Part shown: positions 5,984 to 7,075 of the stretch, in pieces
How positions within the stretch are numbered: position 1 is the stretch's first letter
Layout: each line of letters starts with the position of its first letter
From: JBEEMU01 sp043778315
GTDB lineage: Bacteria; Bacteroidota; Bacteroidia; Chitinophagales; Saprospiraceae
Direction: 5' to 3'
NCBI GenBank assembly: GCA_043778315.1
Contig: JAYWGJ010000167.1
Span: 1-7,075 of the forward strand
DNA: 7,075 bases
The notes under the pieces: generated by a model
Databases searched by the model: none
What the model saw: the letters and a program-made list of their open reading frames with translations, nothing else
Told to the model about the DNA's origin: nothing
Program-made: the position numbers and the translations under genes

Positions 5984-6015
5984 CAAATATAAATGCAGTT
6001 TTTTACATTTACAAA
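5984..6015 (-). promoter_or_regulatory. Leftward Bacteroidota promoter, full consensus
   Basis: On the minus strand, TTTG (6015-6012) is followed by exactly 20 nt and TATATTTG (5991-5984), matching the Bacteroidota -33/-7 consensus completely. Transcription would start near 5977 and run left through 5943-5719 and possibly on to the dehydrogenase at 5571, giving it a leader of about 400 nt. This is the best-formed promoter in the window, yet no intact annotated gene begins just after it. Confidence 0.65.
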
Positions 6016-6188
6016 CATTATTTTTATTATTTTTGCAACCAAACAACGGATTATTTTGTGATAAAATAAAAATTCGGAATAAATTTACTTTCGCCGCTTC
6101 GGTTTGGCATATTATTGTAGTCATACAAATTTTTTTATGGTTTCAAATAATTAAATTTTTATAATATAATAAAAAAAATATAATATTA

Positions 6189-6220
6189 TTGCAATAAATA
6201 AATCGATTAGCGTAGTTTTG
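6189..6220 (+). promoter_or_regulatory. Rightward promoter for the HEAT lipoprotein
   Basis: TTG at 6189-6191, a 21-nt spacer and TAGTTTTG at 6213-6220 match the Bacteroidota consensus (TAnnTTTG exactly). The start point would be near 6227, giving a leader of about 37 nt before the ATG at 6264. The very A/T-rich tract just upstream could act as an UP-like element. Confidence 0.65.
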
Positions 6221-6263
6221 CACAAAATCAAATCAAATATAATTTTACATACACATATATAGT

Positions 6264-7075
6264 ATGCACAACAAAATACTTTTTTTATTGAGTCTGACGA
6301 CGATTTTTGTGTCGGCGTGTAGCAACAGCGCGCCTGCCGAAAAGGACGACAACGCGAGCGGCGGCTTGAATTTTGCGGACGAAACGACCCAAAAAATCAT
6401 CAATGCGATTGACAAACGCGACGCAAAAAGTTTGTACAAACACTTTTATAATACCGAACCGATACTGCGTTTATTGGCGGTAAACGGCATGGCTTCGGTG
6501 CAAGATACGAGCAGAGCGAGCGTTGATAGCTTGGCTGCGGTACTCGCAAACGACAAAAACGCACAGGTGCGCGAAGCCGCAGCGTTCGCGCTCGGCATGG
6601 GCAACGCGGCAGCCGCCGCTAAACTCACGGCGCGGTTTCAGCCCGAAAAAAACAGCACGGTTCGCGCCGCGATATTGGAGGCGATGGGCAAAGTTGGTAC
6701 GGCGGAAGCGTTGGCGCAAATAGCGACCGTCAAAACCTACGAAACCAAGGATTCTGCACTCGTGACAGGGCAGGCGCGTTGCATTTTTCGTTTTGCGGGA
6801 CGCAATATATTGCTGCCTGCGGCGACTAAATTGATGGCGGAAATGGTCACAAATACCGCGTATCCCGAAAAGGCGCGCACGACGGCGGCGTATTTTTTCA
6901 ATCGCACCAAAAGTATTCCGATGAAAGAATACGAAGATACGCTGTGTAAAACGATTTTGAAAGAGCAAAACGCGAGCGTTCGGGCGTTCATCGCACCTGC
7001 TTTGGCGCGCACGCAGACGAAGTTGAGTTTGGAAACCTTAGCCGCTTTATTGCAAAAAGAAACGAATTGGCAGGT
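6264..7075 (+). CDS. HEAT-repeat lipoprotein, 3' end beyond the window
   Basis: The frame is open from ATG 6264 to the window end: 270 complete codons and no stop, so the gene is partial. The N-terminus is a lipoprotein signal: MHNK, a hydrophobic stretch (ILFLLSLTTIFV) and lipobox VSAC with C19 as the lipidated residue. An acidic patch EKDD (26-29) lies soon after C19; in Bacteroidota, acidic residues close to this Cys can direct surface display, though here they are a little far from it. From ~65 on, Ala-rich helical pairs look like HEAT repeats, for example DKNAQVREAAAFALGMG (97-113), STVRAAILEAMGKVG (131-145) and NASVRAFIAPALAR (236-249). HEAT repeats form a protein-binding scaffold. From memory, Bacteroidota carry long proteins with HEAT repeats followed by a peptidyl-prolyl isomerase domain, and this N-terminus (ending ...VQDTS near 78-83) resembles them; the C-terminus is not visible here. 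A promoter lies just upstream. Confidence 0.85.
   Translation, partial: MHNKILFLLSLTTIFVSACSNSAPAEKDDNASGGLNFADETTQKIINAIDKRDAKSLYKHFYNTEPILRLLAVNGMASVQDTSRASVDSLAAVLANDKNAQVREAAAFALGMGNAAAAAKLTARFQPEKNSTVRAAILEAMGKVGTAEALAQIATVKTYETKDSALVTGQARCIFRFAGRNILLPAATKLMAEMVTNTAYPEKARTTAAYFFNRTKSIPMKEYEDTLCKTILKEQNASVRAFIAPALARTQTKLSLETLAALLQKETNWQ

Larger units (their letters stand above)
5572..6263. other. Long intergenic region between divergent genes
   Basis: These 692 bases separate the leftward dehydrogenase from the rightward lipoprotein gene. From left to right they hold three tandem A/T repeats, a GC-richer dispersed-type sequence with a hairpin, a palindrome with a leftward promoter, and then an extremely A/T-rich tract (about 6121-6206) leading to the rightward promoter. 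I see no tRNA, rRNA, CRISPR array or transposase remnant here. No intact open frame above about 60 codons with a credible start was found on either strand. Confidence 0.7.

Noticed and set aside
6121..6206. A/T-rich tract with near-inverted segments as a replication origin
   Set aside because: There are no DnaA-box clusters or iterons, and dnaA or rep genes are absent. It reads as a promoter-upstream A/T tract.
6446..7012. Minus-strand and alternate plus-frame open frames inside the lipoprotein gene
   Set aside because: The frame from 6264 has a signal peptide, lipobox, repeats and a promoter; the others are shadows of it.
1..7075. CRISPR array, tRNA or rRNA
   Set aside because: No regularly spaced repeats of the right size and no cloverleaf or rRNA-like sequence was found on either strand.

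Overview
The window most likely comes from a member of the Bacteroidota. None of the six gene starts has a Shine-Dalgarno motif; each is preceded by an A/T-rich leader. Good matches to the Bacteroidota promoter (TTTG or TTG, about 20 nt, TAnnTTTG) lie in the intergenic regions. A lipoprotein with HEAT repeats and a dispersed intergenic sequence also fit that phylum. I cannot assign a genus.

Layout. (1) At 105-1016 is pyrB, a complete aspartate carbamoyltransferase, preceded directly by one copy (R1) of a ~101 bp repeat. (2) The region 1041-3525 is an accessory block of three rightward genes. The first is a strikingly AT-rich 489-aa protein with an unrecognised N-terminal region and a C-terminal PD-(D/E)XK nuclease fold. 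It is followed by a small unknown protein that overlaps a second, unrelated PD-(D/E)XK nuclease-like protein. (3) A strong terminator (3572-3614) and a second copy of the repeat (R2, 3655-3756) close this block. (4) A leftward 602-aa acyl-CoA dehydrogenase occupies 3763-5571. (5) A ~690 bp intergenic region (5572-6263) holds short tandem repeats, a GC-richer sequence that is almost fully open on both strands, a perfect hairpin, and two divergent promoters. (6) A rightward lipoprotein with HEAT-like repeats starts at 6264 and runs off the window.

How the genes fit together. pyrB (pyrimidine synthesis), the acyl-CoA dehydrogenase (fatty-acid oxidation) and the lipoprotein look like ordinary chromosomal genes with G/C-rich codon use, and they share no pathway. 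The interesting part is the two-nuclease block between pyrB and the dehydrogenase. Its composition, lack of housekeeping function and position between two copies of a direct repeat suggest acquired DNA, possibly a small defence or genome-maintenance locus. No toxin, methyltransferase, helicase, transposase or integrase is visible, so the defence role is inference only.
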